Assembly (NCBI GenBank): GCA_015501055.1
Contig: JADNYV010000077.1
Location: forward strand, 91,032 to 155,031
Reading direction: 5' to 3'
DNA: 64,000 nucleotides
DNA from: Mucidula mucida
Lineage: Eukaryota; Basidiomycota; Agaricomycetes; Agaricales; Physalacriaceae
The notes below the pieces were generated by a model that saw only the letters and a list, made by a program, of their open reading frames with translations, was not told the DNA's origin and searched no databases. A program made the position numbers and the translations under genes. Each line of letters starts with the position of its first letter. The first letter of the stretch is position 1. This document shows positions 33,960-44,727 of this stretch, piece after piece.

Positions 33960-34878
33960 ATGTCCAACGAAGCACCCGAAACCGCTCCTCACACACCCGC
34001 TCATCACACCGATGTTGAAACCAAAGGCCGATCCCTTGTCAACAAGCCTTATGACTATGACGGGGACAAGTCCAAGTACAAGAGCTGGTGGCGATCAATG
34101 TTCACATATATCCGTGACAAGAAGAACAACCTCACATCTGACTCCGAAAGGATCGATGTTGTTCTTTCCTATATCCGAGGAGATCACATAGATGCATGGG
34201 TCCAGAACTACTTGGACCAGAACTTCGACGAGGAAGAAGAGGAATGGACCGTCTCTTGGACGGAGTTCAAGGAAGATTTGAAGGAATGATTTGTGGATTC
34301 CAACCTCGCGCAAGACCAGATCAAGCGGTTGCGCCAGGGGCAAGACACCGCTCAAGATTTTTTCCAGAAGTTCGAGGTTCTGCTCACTCAGGCAGGATAT
34401 TCGAAGGATGACACATTTGTCGTACAACTTCTCGAGACCAACCTCAACGAGAAGATCATTGATCAGATCTATGGCAGCCGAGACAGGTTGCCAGAGAAGT
34501 ACAAGGATTGGAAGGCACAGATCATTCAGATCGATCAGCTGTGGAGAAGGCGGACGGCGAGCAAGAGGTCCGGCATGCAGTCCCGGCCCCTAGCTCCGCA
34601 GGCGGCTACATCGAGAGCCAATCCTACAAACCCACCCCCGACGCCAATCACACGACGAGACGCCACCGGCGTTACCTATGGAGGAGCCGGCAGGCCAATG
34701 GACATTGACAACGCACAATAAAGGGGACTTGCTTCAGCTGCGGCAAACAGGGTTACGTCAGCAGGTTCTGTCCAAGAAGGGTCGACCCCAGCAGATTCGG
34801 GGTCTATGGACCAAAATGAACAACAAGGAGAAGAAGAAGTTGGCCGAAGAGTTGGGTTTTGCGAAGCTCCCGCAGTAG
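33960..34878 (+). pseudogene. Gag of copy B
   Basis: Starts MSNEAPETAPHTPAH. A TGA at 34287-34289 replaces the CGA (Arg) seen in copy A (KERFVDS). A TAA at about 34719 and a frame change precede the zinc knuckle (CFSCGKQGYVSRFC), in which the CCHC histidine is Tyr. A one-base loss near 34774 leads to the C-terminus EELGFAKLPQ with stop at 34876-34878. Not functional as it stands. Confidence 0.92.
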
Positions 34879-34896
34879 ACGCAGTCCTGCCGGAGC
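34854..34896 (+). promoter_or_regulatory. Predicted -1 ribosomal frameshift signal, copy B
   Basis: G GGT TTT (34854-34860) in the gag phase, spacer GCGAA, stem 34866-34875 with 34887-34896, gag TAG at the start of the loop. Identical to copy A although flanking sequence has diverged. Confidence 0.65.
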
Positions 34897-36744
34897 AGTC
34901 ATCAAGGGAAGGGTCGTCAGATGCAGAATCTATTTACAGTACGGGTACTGAAACATCTAAAATATCATCAACGACTTTACCACCAAAACCTGCAAAAGAA
35001 AGATTTGAGCCAAACACGCCCGAGTGGATCGCATAACGGCTAAGAGAGGATGATGTGCCGAGAGCAGTGGGAATTTTGAGAGCATGGATGCCAGAGCGGA
35101 GAGAGAGAGAAGCGACGGAAGAGAAGGTGATGGCGATCAGAGCGTTGACAAAGGAAGCTGCGGTGGAAGTTGTGACGGAGTTGAAAAAGTCGAGGAAGTA
35201 CATCCGGGGAACAAAGGGGCAGACATGAAACTCGAGTAACCATAGAGAGCGTGCACACAGGCTCTGAATGGGAAACGAGTGCCCTTCTTGACAGTGGAGC
35301 AACGGGTTCTTGTGTCAATAAAGAATTCGTCGAGAAGAACGGACTCCCGATCAAGGAGTTACCGGTCAAGCTCCCTGTCTACAATGCGGATGGAACCCTA
35401 AACAGGGAGGAGCAATCAAGGTTTGTGGAGGTCCGGATGAAGATTGGCGATCACGCAGAAAAGATCGAGTTGGCCGTCACCAATCTTGGCAAAACAAGCA
35501 TCTTTTTGGGGCTAGATTGGTTACGATATCACAACCCCACGATCAACTGGACGGAATCCACGTTGTCTTTTGATCGATGCCCAGACCGTTGCGGCTACCT
35601 ACCCGAGTATAACTCGCCGGAAGATGAAGGAGAAGACGTAGAAGAGAAGTTGGAAGAGGGAGAGTGTTTGTTCTGGATGGACTGGGACAACTATCGCAAA
35701 AGCGGTGAAAAGCTGAGATCACAACAGCCTTCATTCGCTGCTGCATCTTACATTGAGGAATTTTCCGATGTATTTAGCAAGGCGGACTTTGACAAGTTAC
35801 CGGAGCAAAGACCCTGGGATCACGCGATAGAACTTACGCCTGGTTCCAAACCGGTTGACTGTAAGGTTTATCCCCTTAGCCCATCCGAGCAGAAGGCGTT
35901 AGACGAGTTCTTGGAGGAAAACATACACACGGGACGCATATGGCCATCAATTTCACCCATGGCGTCACCATTCTTCTTTGTCAAGAAGAAGGACGGAAGC
36001 CTTCGGCCAGTGCAGGATTATCGGAAGTTGAACGACATGACAATCAAGAACCGATACCCCTTGCCGTTGATTCAGGAGCTTATCGACAAGTTGAAGGGAG
36101 CAAAGGTTTTCACGAAGATGGATGTCCGATGGGGTTACAATAATATCCGGATCAAAGAAGGTGATGAGTGGAAAGCGGCATTTAGAACAAACCGAGGCCT
36201 GTTCGAGCCCTCAGTCATGTTCTTCGGACTTACAAACTCGCCGGCAACGTTCCAATCATTCATGAATCACATTCTGAAGGAATTGATTGACGACGGACAT
36301 GTTATCGTCTACTTGGACGATATACTTATCTTTACGAACACTCTCGAGGAGCATAGACAGATTGTACGAAGGGTATTAGAAATATTACGAGTAAATAAGT
36401 TGTATTTAAAACCCGAGAAATGTAGTTTTGAGGCACATACTGTAGACTACTTAGGAGTTATTGTTGGAGGGGGAGAAGTGAAGATAGATCCGGCAAAAGT
36501 GGCCGTAGTAAAGGAATGGAAGGAGCCGACGAAGAAGAAGGAAGTACAGTCATTCCTGGGCTTCTGCAACTTCTACCAACATTTCATCCGGGGATTTGCG
36601 GGAGTAGCGAAGCCATTGACATCGCTAACCGGGAAGGGCAAGTGGGTTTGGGGCATGGAGCAGTACAAGGCGTTTGAGGAGTTGAAACGAAGGATGACAG
36701 AAGAACCTGTTCTGATCGTACCACGCAACAATGGCAAGTTTTGA
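34881..36744 (+). pseudogene. Protease and reverse transcriptase of copy B
   Basis: Reads AVLPEQSSREGSSDAES in the -1 frame relative to gag, with one TAA near 35034 where copy A has CAA. The long open frame 35251-36744 carries the protease active site (ALLDSGATGSCVNKEF), then reverse transcriptase: [55 protein letters not shown] and the catalytic HVIVYLDDILIFTN. It is the best preserved reverse transcriptase in the window. The frame ends in a TGA at 36742-36744 after NNGKF; the same frame continues (VEADSSNYANGAVLSQFVDG). Confidence 0.93.
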
Positions 36745-37329
36745 GTCGAGGCGGACTCCTCAAACTATGCTAACGGGGCTGTTCTTTCCCAGTTTGTTGA
36801 TGGGAAATGGAGACCAGTAGCCTTTCAGTCTCGCGCGCTGAACGAAGTGGAGCGCAATTATGAGATCTACGACAAAGAGATGATGGCTATTATGGACTTG
36901 ATTGACAACTGGAGGCAATATCTCCTAGGCGCTAAGGATACAGTGGAGGTTTTCACCAATCATCAAAACCTTCAGTACTTCCGGAAGCCGCAGAAGTTGA
37001 ATCGGAGGCAGGCGCGATGGGTTATGGAGTTGGTGGAATATGACATACAGATGATTTATAAGCTGGGCAGGACAATGGGAAAAGCTGATGCCTTGTCAAG
37101 GATGACAGGCCTTGAGAAGGGGGAAAAAGATAACAAAAACATTGTTTTGCTAAAACCGGAGTTTTTTATATCACAAATTCAATTTTCTTTACATACAGTA
37201 GCTACACCGGAGGACAAATTACTTGACAAAATCAAACAAAGAAAAGGAAACAAGGACAGATATGTACAAAAAGCATTAGAAAATAAAGAAAAAGGATGGG
37301 AAGAGAAGGAAAACGGACTGATTATATGA
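36745..37329 (+). pseudogene. RNase H of copy B
   Basis: Continues the frame of the reverse transcriptase: VEADSSNYANGAVL holds the first catalytic Asp region, VERNYEIYDKEMMAIM the Glu region, and GKADALSRM follows. It stops at a TGA (37327-37329) where copy A has TGG (LIIWKDRIYIP). Confidence 0.88.
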
Positions 37330-38793
37330 AAAGACCGTATTTACATACCAAAGGATAAGGAATTGTGGGGAAGAGTTATTGGAACGCATCACAACACACA
37401 GCTTGCAGGGCATTCCGGACAATACAAGACTCTCCAGTTGATTACACGCACCTATTGGTGGCCAGGAATCAGCCAAGATATCCGTAAATACATGGAAGGA
37501 TGTTATAAATGCCAGGTTACAAAGTCGCATCACATAAAGCCGGCTGCACCCCTCCATCCTATAGACATACCAAGCGAACCATGGGAGAAAGTCGGGATGG
37601 ACATGATTGGCGAGTTGCCGGAGTCGGGAGGATATAATGTGATCAGCACATTTGTGAATCATTTCACAAAGCGGTTACACATCATACCAACACACATCAC
37701 CCTGACGTCAAAAGGCATGGCTTGCATTTACCATGATTGCATCTTTCCCATACATGGATTGCCGCAACAGATGATACATGATTGAGGGCCGCAATATCAC
37801 TCACGCTTCATGAAGGAGTTGTACCGGTTGCTGGGCATTGAAGGAAATTTCACAACGCATATCATCCACAGGCGAATGGGCAAACGGAACAGTTGAACCA
37901 AGAGATAGAACATTTCTTACAGTTATTCGTCAATTACCATTAGAACGACTGGCATGAATGGTTACCCTCTGCCGAATTGTTTACAATGATTGGGTACACT
38001 CGGCAACCAAAGTCACTCCGTTCTTTGCAGACATGGGCAGACACCCCTACAAAGGCACACTCCAAAAACAGCATCAAGAAATGAGACTGTGCAGGAGTTT
38101 GCCGACGGCATGAGGAAGACATGGATGAAGTGGGGTCAGCATTGAAGATGGCAAAAGAGACATGAAACGTTTTATGATAGGAAGCAAACAGACAGTAGAA
38201 TACAAGGGGGCGACAAAGTATGGCTGGAAGGGACGAATCTCAGCACGGATCAACCAATGAAGAAGCTCGATGACAAACACTTTGGGCCGTTCAAAGTGAT
38301 CAAGAAAGTCGGGACGAGCTCTTACAAGCTCCAGATTCCTCACACGTGGAAAAGCATCCATCCCGTGTTCAATGAGGCCCTGTTGACGCCTTACCACGAG
38401 CCCCAATTTCCGACGCAACCCCGAGACACGCGTCCACCACCTGTGCTGGAAGGAGCCGAACCGGAATGGGAGGTTGAGAAAGTAGTGAATTCCCGAAAGT
38501 ACCGTGGGGGTTTTCAATACAAGGTTCACTGGAAGGGTTATGGCACACACGAGCAGACATGGGAACCGGCATGCAATCTCAAAAATGCCGACAAAGCTAT
38601 CAGTGATTTCCACCAGCAGTACCCGAAAAAGCCGAAGCCACCTGCGCTTGCTCGCATCGAAGTCCCCATGTCGCAATTTCCATCACACCTATTCCGACCC
38701 ATGCCACCGCCTGACACCGAACCTATTGATGTCACGCTACCCTCTGCGGCCCTCATGGAGCAACTCTGGCGCAGAATGGAACTTGCGCCTTAA
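37330..38793 (+). pseudogene. Integrase and chromodomain of copy B
   Basis: 37363-37785 encodes the zinc region (HHNTQLAGH, CYKCQV) and the first Asp (GMDMIGELPES). A TGA follows at HD-stop-GPQYHS (37783-37785). Small deletions between 37850 and 38260 destroy the Asp/Glu part. 38257-38793 is open again and carries the chromodomain (EWEVEKVVNSRKYRGGF, then VHWKGYGTHEQTWEP) up to the stop next to the polypurine tract. Confidence 0.92.
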
Positions 38794-38804
38794 GGAGGGG
38801 GTGA
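38791..38804 (+). other. Polypurine tract of copy B
   Basis: TAAGGAGGGGGTGA directly before the 3' LTR, overlapping the pol stop codon. Confidence 0.85.
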
Positions 38805-39547
38805 TGTTATGAATCGCCATATTTTCACACTTTCACATCTTATCATATCTTATCGGGGGCCTTGTCTTATCAACCAACGGACTGCTTCATCATCTGTTTC
38901 GTCACCGATCATACCCCTTTTCATTACCGAAGCCGTACTCATGCCGGACACATGTCCAACACATGGATGACATCATACATGCCGATACCTCATGGACTCC
39001 CTATTGTATACACACCGCCGACACTCGTAGTACACATGGTCGTTTCAGTATTATTACTTACATGCAGTTACCACTCGTATTTAATGGTTTCACGGACTAG
39101 TAGCATACAACACTGGGTCAAGGGTGTGGAGCATCCCTAGTGGAAACGCGTATGGACAAGGAGTCTCAAACACAGACTTACTAGTATATAAGCAGTAGTG
39201 TAGTATCATTGTACTTTAGTTCCGATCTCGTTTATACACCTGGCCTAGCCTAGTCTTACGAACATGAACGTTTTCTCTTTCAGTTCTTGCTAGAGATGGA
39301 CACGAGTCCATACTCGAGTATATTCGGACTCATCGTATGAGTAACTCTTACCTCAAACCCAATACTCAAGACTCGAGTCTTCACTCGAGACTCTACTCGA
39401 ATATCTACTCTACTCGAGAGTACTTCATGAGTCTCGAGTATTCGAGTACTCGAGTACGATCCGAGTATACTCGAGTATACTCACGTATCAGCAAGCAAAT
39501 TCAAACATAAAGACAGTGAAGATTAAAGTAAGTAGGTCGTAAGTGTA

Positions 39548-40042
39548 TCAAGTTATATCCATATCAGTAGCATCCATATCAGTAGTATCCTGAGGTGAAG
39601 AAGCAGGCTTGCGCCGTCGAACCAAAACTACCTGCTCAATCGTTTCATAGAGATCATCGTCATCATCGTCAATCTCAACATCACCATCATGACCCGTGTC
39701 AAACTCTGAGACAGGATCCATACCATCGCGGAAATCAGAAAAGTCCATCTCCTCCGACTGTGCAACAGCCTTGCCCTTCCCCTTCCTCTTGGTCCACAAG
39801 TTCTCCTCAACATCATCCCCATCCTCGTCAACCACCTCATCCTCGTCAACCACCTCGTCCTCCTCGACAACCTCATCCTCCTCAACAACCTCCTCGACAA
39901 CCTCCACCTCTGAATCGGAAACATCCATCGGTGCAGCATCCTCCGAGGAATCGTCACCTCCGTCTGCGTCTGCATCCGAATCCGTCCAGTCGGTCGAGAG
40001 GTCCTCATTCAAATCCTTCTTCCGTAACTTCCGATTGTGCAA
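39548..40042 (-). pseudogene. Acidic ORF inside the hAT element
   Basis: 164 codons from the first ATG; the frame stays open upstream to about 40140 (ADSIRETTILGQWLAIEDL, then VPEQKIAKFLHNRKLRKKD). The product ends in a long Asp/Glu-rich tail with a basic RKGKGKA patch. Its place in the element suggests the C-terminal remnant of a transposase, but I see no diagnostic hAT dimerisation motif, so this is an inference. Confidence 0.4.
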
Positions 40043-40271
40043 GAACTTCGCAATCTTCTGCTCGGGGACAAGATCCTCAATGGCAAGCCACTGTCCAAGT
40101 ATCGTGGTCTCTCGAATTGAGTCCGCAGCGAGATTGTGTCCGCAACAGTACTCGCATCAGGTTTGTTTGTAGCACAACATTTTGTATGGCCTTCATGGCC
40201 TTTGTCCTTTTTTTTGCTAATGGCATTTTACCTAATTATGTGTGATCTGGACTGAAATTGTATAATGAATA

Positions 40272-40358
40272 TGCCCTTTTGGCGCAGTGGTTATACTCGT
40301 TGTTGTGCTGATGCACAGAAATGGCTGAGCTCCGTGGGTTCAATGCTCACGGGGTTCA
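40272..40358 (+). pseudogene. tRNA-like sequence inside the hAT element
   Basis: TGGCGCAGTGG (40280-40290) matches the pol III A box; GGTTCAATGCT (40337-40347) is close to a B box, and CGTGGG-TTCAATG-CTCACG forms a T-arm. Acceptor and D stems pair poorly. It may be a captured tRNA relic or a tRNA-derived SINE. Confidence 0.35.
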
Positions 40359-40659
40359 TTTTGTTCAAAAAATATATATTAGGAGCTGAATACTCACGAA
40401 TACTCACGAATATAAGAATACTCATGAGTATTCACGAATATTTATGAGTATGAGTCTATCGAGTATTCGTGGCCCCAAACTGAAACTCTAGACTCACCAT
40501 AGACTCTAGACTCTACTCTACTCACGTGCGAGTATACTCTTGGCTTGCATGATGAGTATGAGTTTATTCGTGAGTACTTTTTTTATTCTATACTCGCGTC
40601 CGACTCTAGTTCTTGCTGTGGTACCTGGTTGAGTCTCGTGGCTTAGTCAGTCGCTAACA

Positions 40660-41236
40660 CACTAGACCATCCTTGAGCCGCGACGCCACTAGCAAGCTCG
40701 CAGATGGGACTGGAATTGGGATCCGAGGTGCATAGTTGTCGTGCGTGCTGTCCTTGCCGTCGTTACTGCAGTCATTGCCGTCGTTACTGCAGTCATTGCC
40801 GTCTACTCACCATCCTTGTCATCGTACTCGCCGTCCTGCCATCATGCTCACTGTCCCGTCGTCCTATTTGTCGCCCCGGTCATCGTGCTTGTGCAGGCCG
40901 CGATATTGTTGTTGTTGTGCATGTCCTCGTTACCGAAACCCTTGCGTCAACTCGTCCGTCGGTGGGGTCATCGCCATTGGGACCCGTAATGGACACAGAG
41001 ATCGCGAGGAGGGGGTGGTGGTGGTGGAAGGATAGCCCTCGTCTTGTGGTTAAGACGAAGTGGTGGGATGAGGAAGAACTTAGGAATTTTGCGCCGTTGA
41101 AACCAACATACACGTGGTCGATTGCGTGCTTGCGCACAGACCATGTGCTTCGGGCCGGTTTGATAACCGAGCGCGTCTGCTCGTGGTAGCGTCGACATTG
41201 GAAACGACATCGAGCACCATGTCGAGGAGCCGGGCA
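40660..41236. other. Gene-free stretch right of copy B
   Basis: Contains a 21-bp direct repeat (CGTTACTGCAGTCATTGCCGT twice, about 40760-40803). Overlapping short frames are not convincing. Confidence 0.4.
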
Positions 41237-41974
41237 TCAATACAAGAAGTGTTTGTGGTGGGTCATTAACTTGTCAGAGCAAAAAAAACTTAGGCAGTGT
41301 CTGGCTGACTCTACCAAGTCTGGCTGCATAACGGTCTGATATGGTCTGGTACCGGTATGGTGTGCATGGCACCATGCGGTGCCAGACGGTGACCCCCGCC
41401 AGACGCCACCAGACGGGTCCGAACTTACTGATGCATTGAGGTGATTCAACCCCGTACGAAAGAGAGAACGAGGTATCGAGGCGACGGCCTCCTCCAATGC
41501 GCCTCGCGTGGGTGCGTAGTCAGTCAACGCCTGGATGATCTTGACCAGGTCGATGTCAAGGACATTGGTGAACGTAGATCCAGAGACTTTAAGCCACATC
41601 CAGATGATCGTCTTGATTTTGAGCGTGAGCATCGCCGGCCCAATATCGGCAAACTCAGCGATCCCAGTCTCGTGCTGGAGTAATGCGGCCAAGGTGGAAA
41701 GCACGACAACGTCTTCTGGATGGTAGCCTTGTCGTTGCGGATCGGTGAATGAGAATTCGAGGGTGTGGAACATGATGGGAACAACAGCGGCGACGACTAC
41801 ATCCATATGTTGGATAAGGAGTGGCTGGTAGCTCGGTCGGGGTGACATGGGGGTGTAGAATTGCTGCATGACCGCGGCGGCGAGGAAGGCTGGAAGAAGG
41901 TCATAGTCACCGGTCACGTAAAATGGGGACGTGAGCACTGAGCTCGCGTCCGATATTGTCGTCCCTGTCCGCAT
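41237..41974 (-). CDS. Unknown protein, possibly 3' exon of a larger gene
   Basis: An open frame of 245 codons from the first ATG (41974, MRTGTTISDASSVLTSPFYV). Mostly helical and hydrophobic (LLPAFLAAAVMQQFY, VVVAAVVPIMFHTLEFSF, TIIWMWLKVSGSTF), with a less ordered last 60 residues. A possible acceptor (CTTTTCAG) 12 bp upstream of the ATG means an earlier exon may exist. No family recognised; no signal peptide at this start. Confidence 0.45.
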   Translation of the reverse strand: MRTGTTISDASSVLTSPFYVTGDYDLLPAFLAAAVMQQFYTPMSPRPSYQPLLIQHMDVVVAAVVPIMFHTLEFSFTDPQRQGYHPEDVVVLSTLAALLQHETGIAEFADIGPAMLTLKIKTIIWMWLKVSGSTFTNVLDIDLVKIIQALTDYAPTRGALEEAVASIPRSLFRTGLNHLNASVSSDPSGGVWRGSPSGTAWCHAHHTGTRPYQTVMQPDLVESARHCLSFFCSDKLMTHHKHFLY

Positions 41975-42016
41975 TGTGTCAACGCTGAAAAGCGAGAGCC
42001 GTAAATTGTCAATCAA

Positions 42017-43071
42017 ACAGAGCTCACTTCTTCACGAAGGTCGTAGCAGGACCGAAATCTAGGCGAAGTTGAGAACCAATCCAAGAAGTGCGGCGTACAC
42101 ATGCATTTACTGTTCCTGTCATCAGCAATCCGCCACAAACGAGTGTATCGTATTTTTATAAGGATTATTTGAAGAAGATGAATTACAGTAACGATGCGAG
42201 TGTTCTGAAGTTGGCCCTCTCACCAGATGAACTGAGGTCGAGGGAAAACGGAAATGCGTTGAGAAGACAATACTCGAGCTGCATGAGAAATAGTGTTATA
42301 GGAGGTGCCAGCCCTTATTTGAGGAACCTTGATGGGAGCCTAACATTCGGACGTGGCGCAGGTTTTGACGTCGAGTAGTAGCGGCAGGGAAATAGTAGTG
42401 AGGTGGTGTCTGCTAATCTCATGTCGCTATCGTATACAGAATAATAGACGCCGTAGGCAGAAGTACGTGATGCCCAGGCCATAAGATGGAAGTCTGCACC
42501 TAAGTGGTCGGTTTCGACTCATAATTCGGCGATAGGCGTCGAACTGGCGTGACAGAAATGCGGACAGCACAGTACGACGAAGTCCCCTTCGTAGTTGTAC
42601 GCCCAATCGTTGAAAGTGTCCGCCACTGTCTATAGATCCGCATCGAAATCAAACTCGCATTTGTAGATTTCAAATGGCTGTGAAAGTAAGATTAGGCGGT
42701 CGACGACGAGAAGCAGTCGCCGTGTACTACTCTACGAGCCGCTCCCTCTTTCCTAGAAGCAGGGCAAACATGAGTCTAGTTCATCCAGCTTACCCATGCT
42801 GTGCTGACCCTAACCCAGCGCCAGACGCTAGGGTTAGGTTTCCCTCCCGTAAATCTTCAAAACCCAGCGGTGCCAAACCAGCTGCCATGCTTCCCTCCCC
42901 CCACAATCTCTTCATCAAACCACTACCATCCCCCCTTTTTCTTCCATCCCCTGCATCCCAGATCACTTCAACAAGCAGACGAACATCGCTGAAGCGACCG
43001 GTGAGGCTTCCGACCATCCTTGGGCGCAGTATACTGAGGCGGGCGAACGACAGCGGAATAGTTACGATAGA
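42017..43071. other. Upstream region of the DUF6699 gene
   Basis: No supported gene; the frame 42674-43096 is Pro/Ser-rich and overlaps the next start in another frame. Contains a hairpin with telomere-like units (CCTAACCC..AGGGTTAGG) at about 42807-42838. Confidence 0.4.
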
Positions 43072-43872
43072 ATGCGCATTCGAGAGTACGCCGTAACGAG
43101 CATGCCAGAAGCCACCCACGCCCCAACGCAAAGCGTGTTCATGGACGCCCCGTCGCCGCGAACGTCGTACCCTCTGTCAAGCGGAATGCTGGGCGCAGTG
43201 GCGCAGGGAGACGCGATAATTCCATGCACATATAATACCACACCATCACAGGTCGAAGGGCAGCTGCACATCGCGACAGATGCTGTCGTGCCAGGCATCC
43301 AATTACCATCTCCGCGTCCAACACCCGAGAGCGCAACACCACACGTGCCAAATGGTCGAGCGCGTCGACTCTACCGCGGCCTTCCATCACAGATAGAAGG
43401 CGGAGAGGAGGCGGTCATGCACCCATTGCTTGAGCGCGTTCCCGACATTCGCTCGGTCGACTTTTCCCAGCCGTGGGACATAATCCAAGCAGCATGGCCG
43501 CCGTCATCGCTCTATGAACTCGCGACAAGCCCAGCCTTGCCATCGTTGGCGGTGATGATCCACCAACTCCCATGGGCAATAGTAATTCAACCCGCCGCCC
43601 ACCAGTGCTACGTGACAGTGGAGGATGTCATATTCCGGATTTGGGAATGCTTGCATTTCCCTCTAGAATTGAACTCAGCGAGAACTCGTGCGAGGGAGAT
43701 GGACGAGGAAGCTTGTGAGATGAACAAAAGGTCGAGGGTGGGAACTGACGACACAGAGCAAAGGACGCAAGGCCGTGCTAAACGCCTAGTATACCTGCGA
43801 GGAAGGACCAGGTTCCTGGGCTTGAAGAAGGAAACAAACGACAGCGATACATGGATTATGGTCATGGCATAG
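43072..43872 (+). CDS. DUF6699-type protein
   Basis: A single-exon frame of 266 codons. The first 110 residues are Pro/Ser-rich. From residue 115 it follows the usual layout of the agaricomycete DUF6699 family as I know it: HPLLERVPDIRSVDFSQPW, ELATSPALPSLAVMI, WAIVIQPA, CYVTVEDVIFRIWECL and, after a charged linker, AKRLVYLRGRTRFLGLKK ending with DTWIMVMA. Families of this type are often expanded and have no known function. The gene is complete in this window and shows no lesion. Confidence 0.7.
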   Translation: MRIREYAVTSMPEATHAPTQSVFMDAPSPRTSYPLSSGMLGAVAQGDAIIPCTYNTTPSQVEGQLHIATDAVVPGIQLPSPRPTPESATPHVPNGRARRLYRGLPSQIEGGEEAVMHPLLERVPDIRSVDFSQPWDIIQAAWPPSSLYELATSPALPSLAVMIHQLPWAIVIQPAAHQCYVTVEDVIFRIWECLHFPLELNSARTRAREMDEEACEMNKRSRVGTDDTEQRTQGRAKRLVYLRGRTRFLGLKKETNDSDTWIMVMA

Positions 43873-44727
43873 CGATCGCGCGCTCACAGGAAGTGGCGAG
43901 GAAGCCTTATGATTTCTTGACTTACTGTCAGAAAAGATGTATAACAATGTATTAGCATGTACGAACCGAACAAAGCGCCCACGGGCCACCTAAAGTTTCC
44001 CATCTTGCGCATAATGGTAGTCACGTTAGCGAAATGGGGGCGCGAGGAATCCAGGAGAAAAGTATACAGCATTGGACTCGGTGGATCGCATACAGGCTAT
44101 GGGTTGCGGCTTTCAGGGCGAAACAGGATATCCAAAGGCCCTCAGGTGGCCGGGAGGACGCATGAATTTCGTGAATTTTGAAAAGAGTCATCGTTAAAAG
44201 CCACTATCGAGCCGGCGCGCTGCGTCCCGACCAATACGAAAGCAAAATAAAGGCATCAGATAAATTATCTCCGGAAATACGGAAGACGACGCACTGTTTT
44301 GACAGCGTAGGCTATGGACTATTCGCCAGATAGCCCGTGAAGCTTGGGAACGATTAGGCGGTGATATGGGCACCAAGCTGGTAAGTAGCAAAGTGGTAGG
44401 CGGCAATGGCGCATAAGCCCGTAAAGGGAAATCTTTCTCACGCCCGGAGGCCGTCCCTCCTCGTCGACGAGCGGAATTCTAGATGCCTTTGCATCGGCGC
44501 CGATGACACTAGAGTTGGAGACTAAGTGACTTAATGGTGTATCGGCTCAGAATCAGTCAACCCCCTATCTCGACAGACAAATAAATCAAAAACAATAACA
44601 ACGACATAAAATAACTAAGTAACAATAGCATTGCGAGAACATGTATACGAAAGCATGGTGGAAGAGCGCGATAGCTAAAATAAAGATAGAAACTGCCAAT
44701 GCGATACCTACGTTCGCATGATGCGAA
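43873..44727. other. Gene-free stretch before the K1/L1 locus
   Basis: Only short frames without features. It should hold the 3' ends of the DUF6699 gene and of K1. Confidence 0.4.

Larger units (their letters stand above)
39291..40608. mobile_element. hAT-type DNA element nested in an LTR
   Basis: A 1318-bp insertion flanked by an exact 8-bp duplication GTTCTTGC (39283-39290 and 40609-40616). Terminal inverted repeats TAGAGATGGACACGAG and TAGAGTCGGACGCGAG. Both subterminal regions are packed with CTCGAGTA, ACTCGAG and GAATACTCA motifs, as expected for transposase binding sites. The 8-bp duplication and TIR sequence fit hAT. It encodes no complete transposase. Confidence 0.85.
32837..40659 (+). 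mobile_element. Ty3/Gypsy chromovirus, copy B, with nested hAT
   Basis: A second copy of the 1-6378 family on the plus strand: 5' LTR 32837-33361, primer site 33364, gag, protease, reverse transcriptase, RNase H, integrase, chromodomain, polypurine tract, 3' LTR 38805-40659 split by a hAT element. Older than copy A: several stops, deletions in the integrase (37850-38260), and many C-to-T and G-to-A changes at CpG. No matching 5-bp target duplication is found at its ends (GGTTC left, CACTA right). Confidence 0.97.
38805..40659 (+). repeat. 3' LTR of Gypsy copy B, split by a hAT element
   Basis: Removing 39291-40608 and one copy of the 8-bp duplication leaves a 529-bp LTR ending GCTAACA. It keeps the sequence of copy A's LTR better than its own 5' LTR does. 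Confidence 0.93.

Noticed and set aside
39596..40172. Plus-strand His/Pro-rich and Ser-rich frames in the hAT element
   Set aside because: Mirror images of the acidic minus-strand frame.
42807..42838. Interstitial telomere
   Set aside because: Only single TTAGGG-like units in a short hairpin; not a telomeric array.
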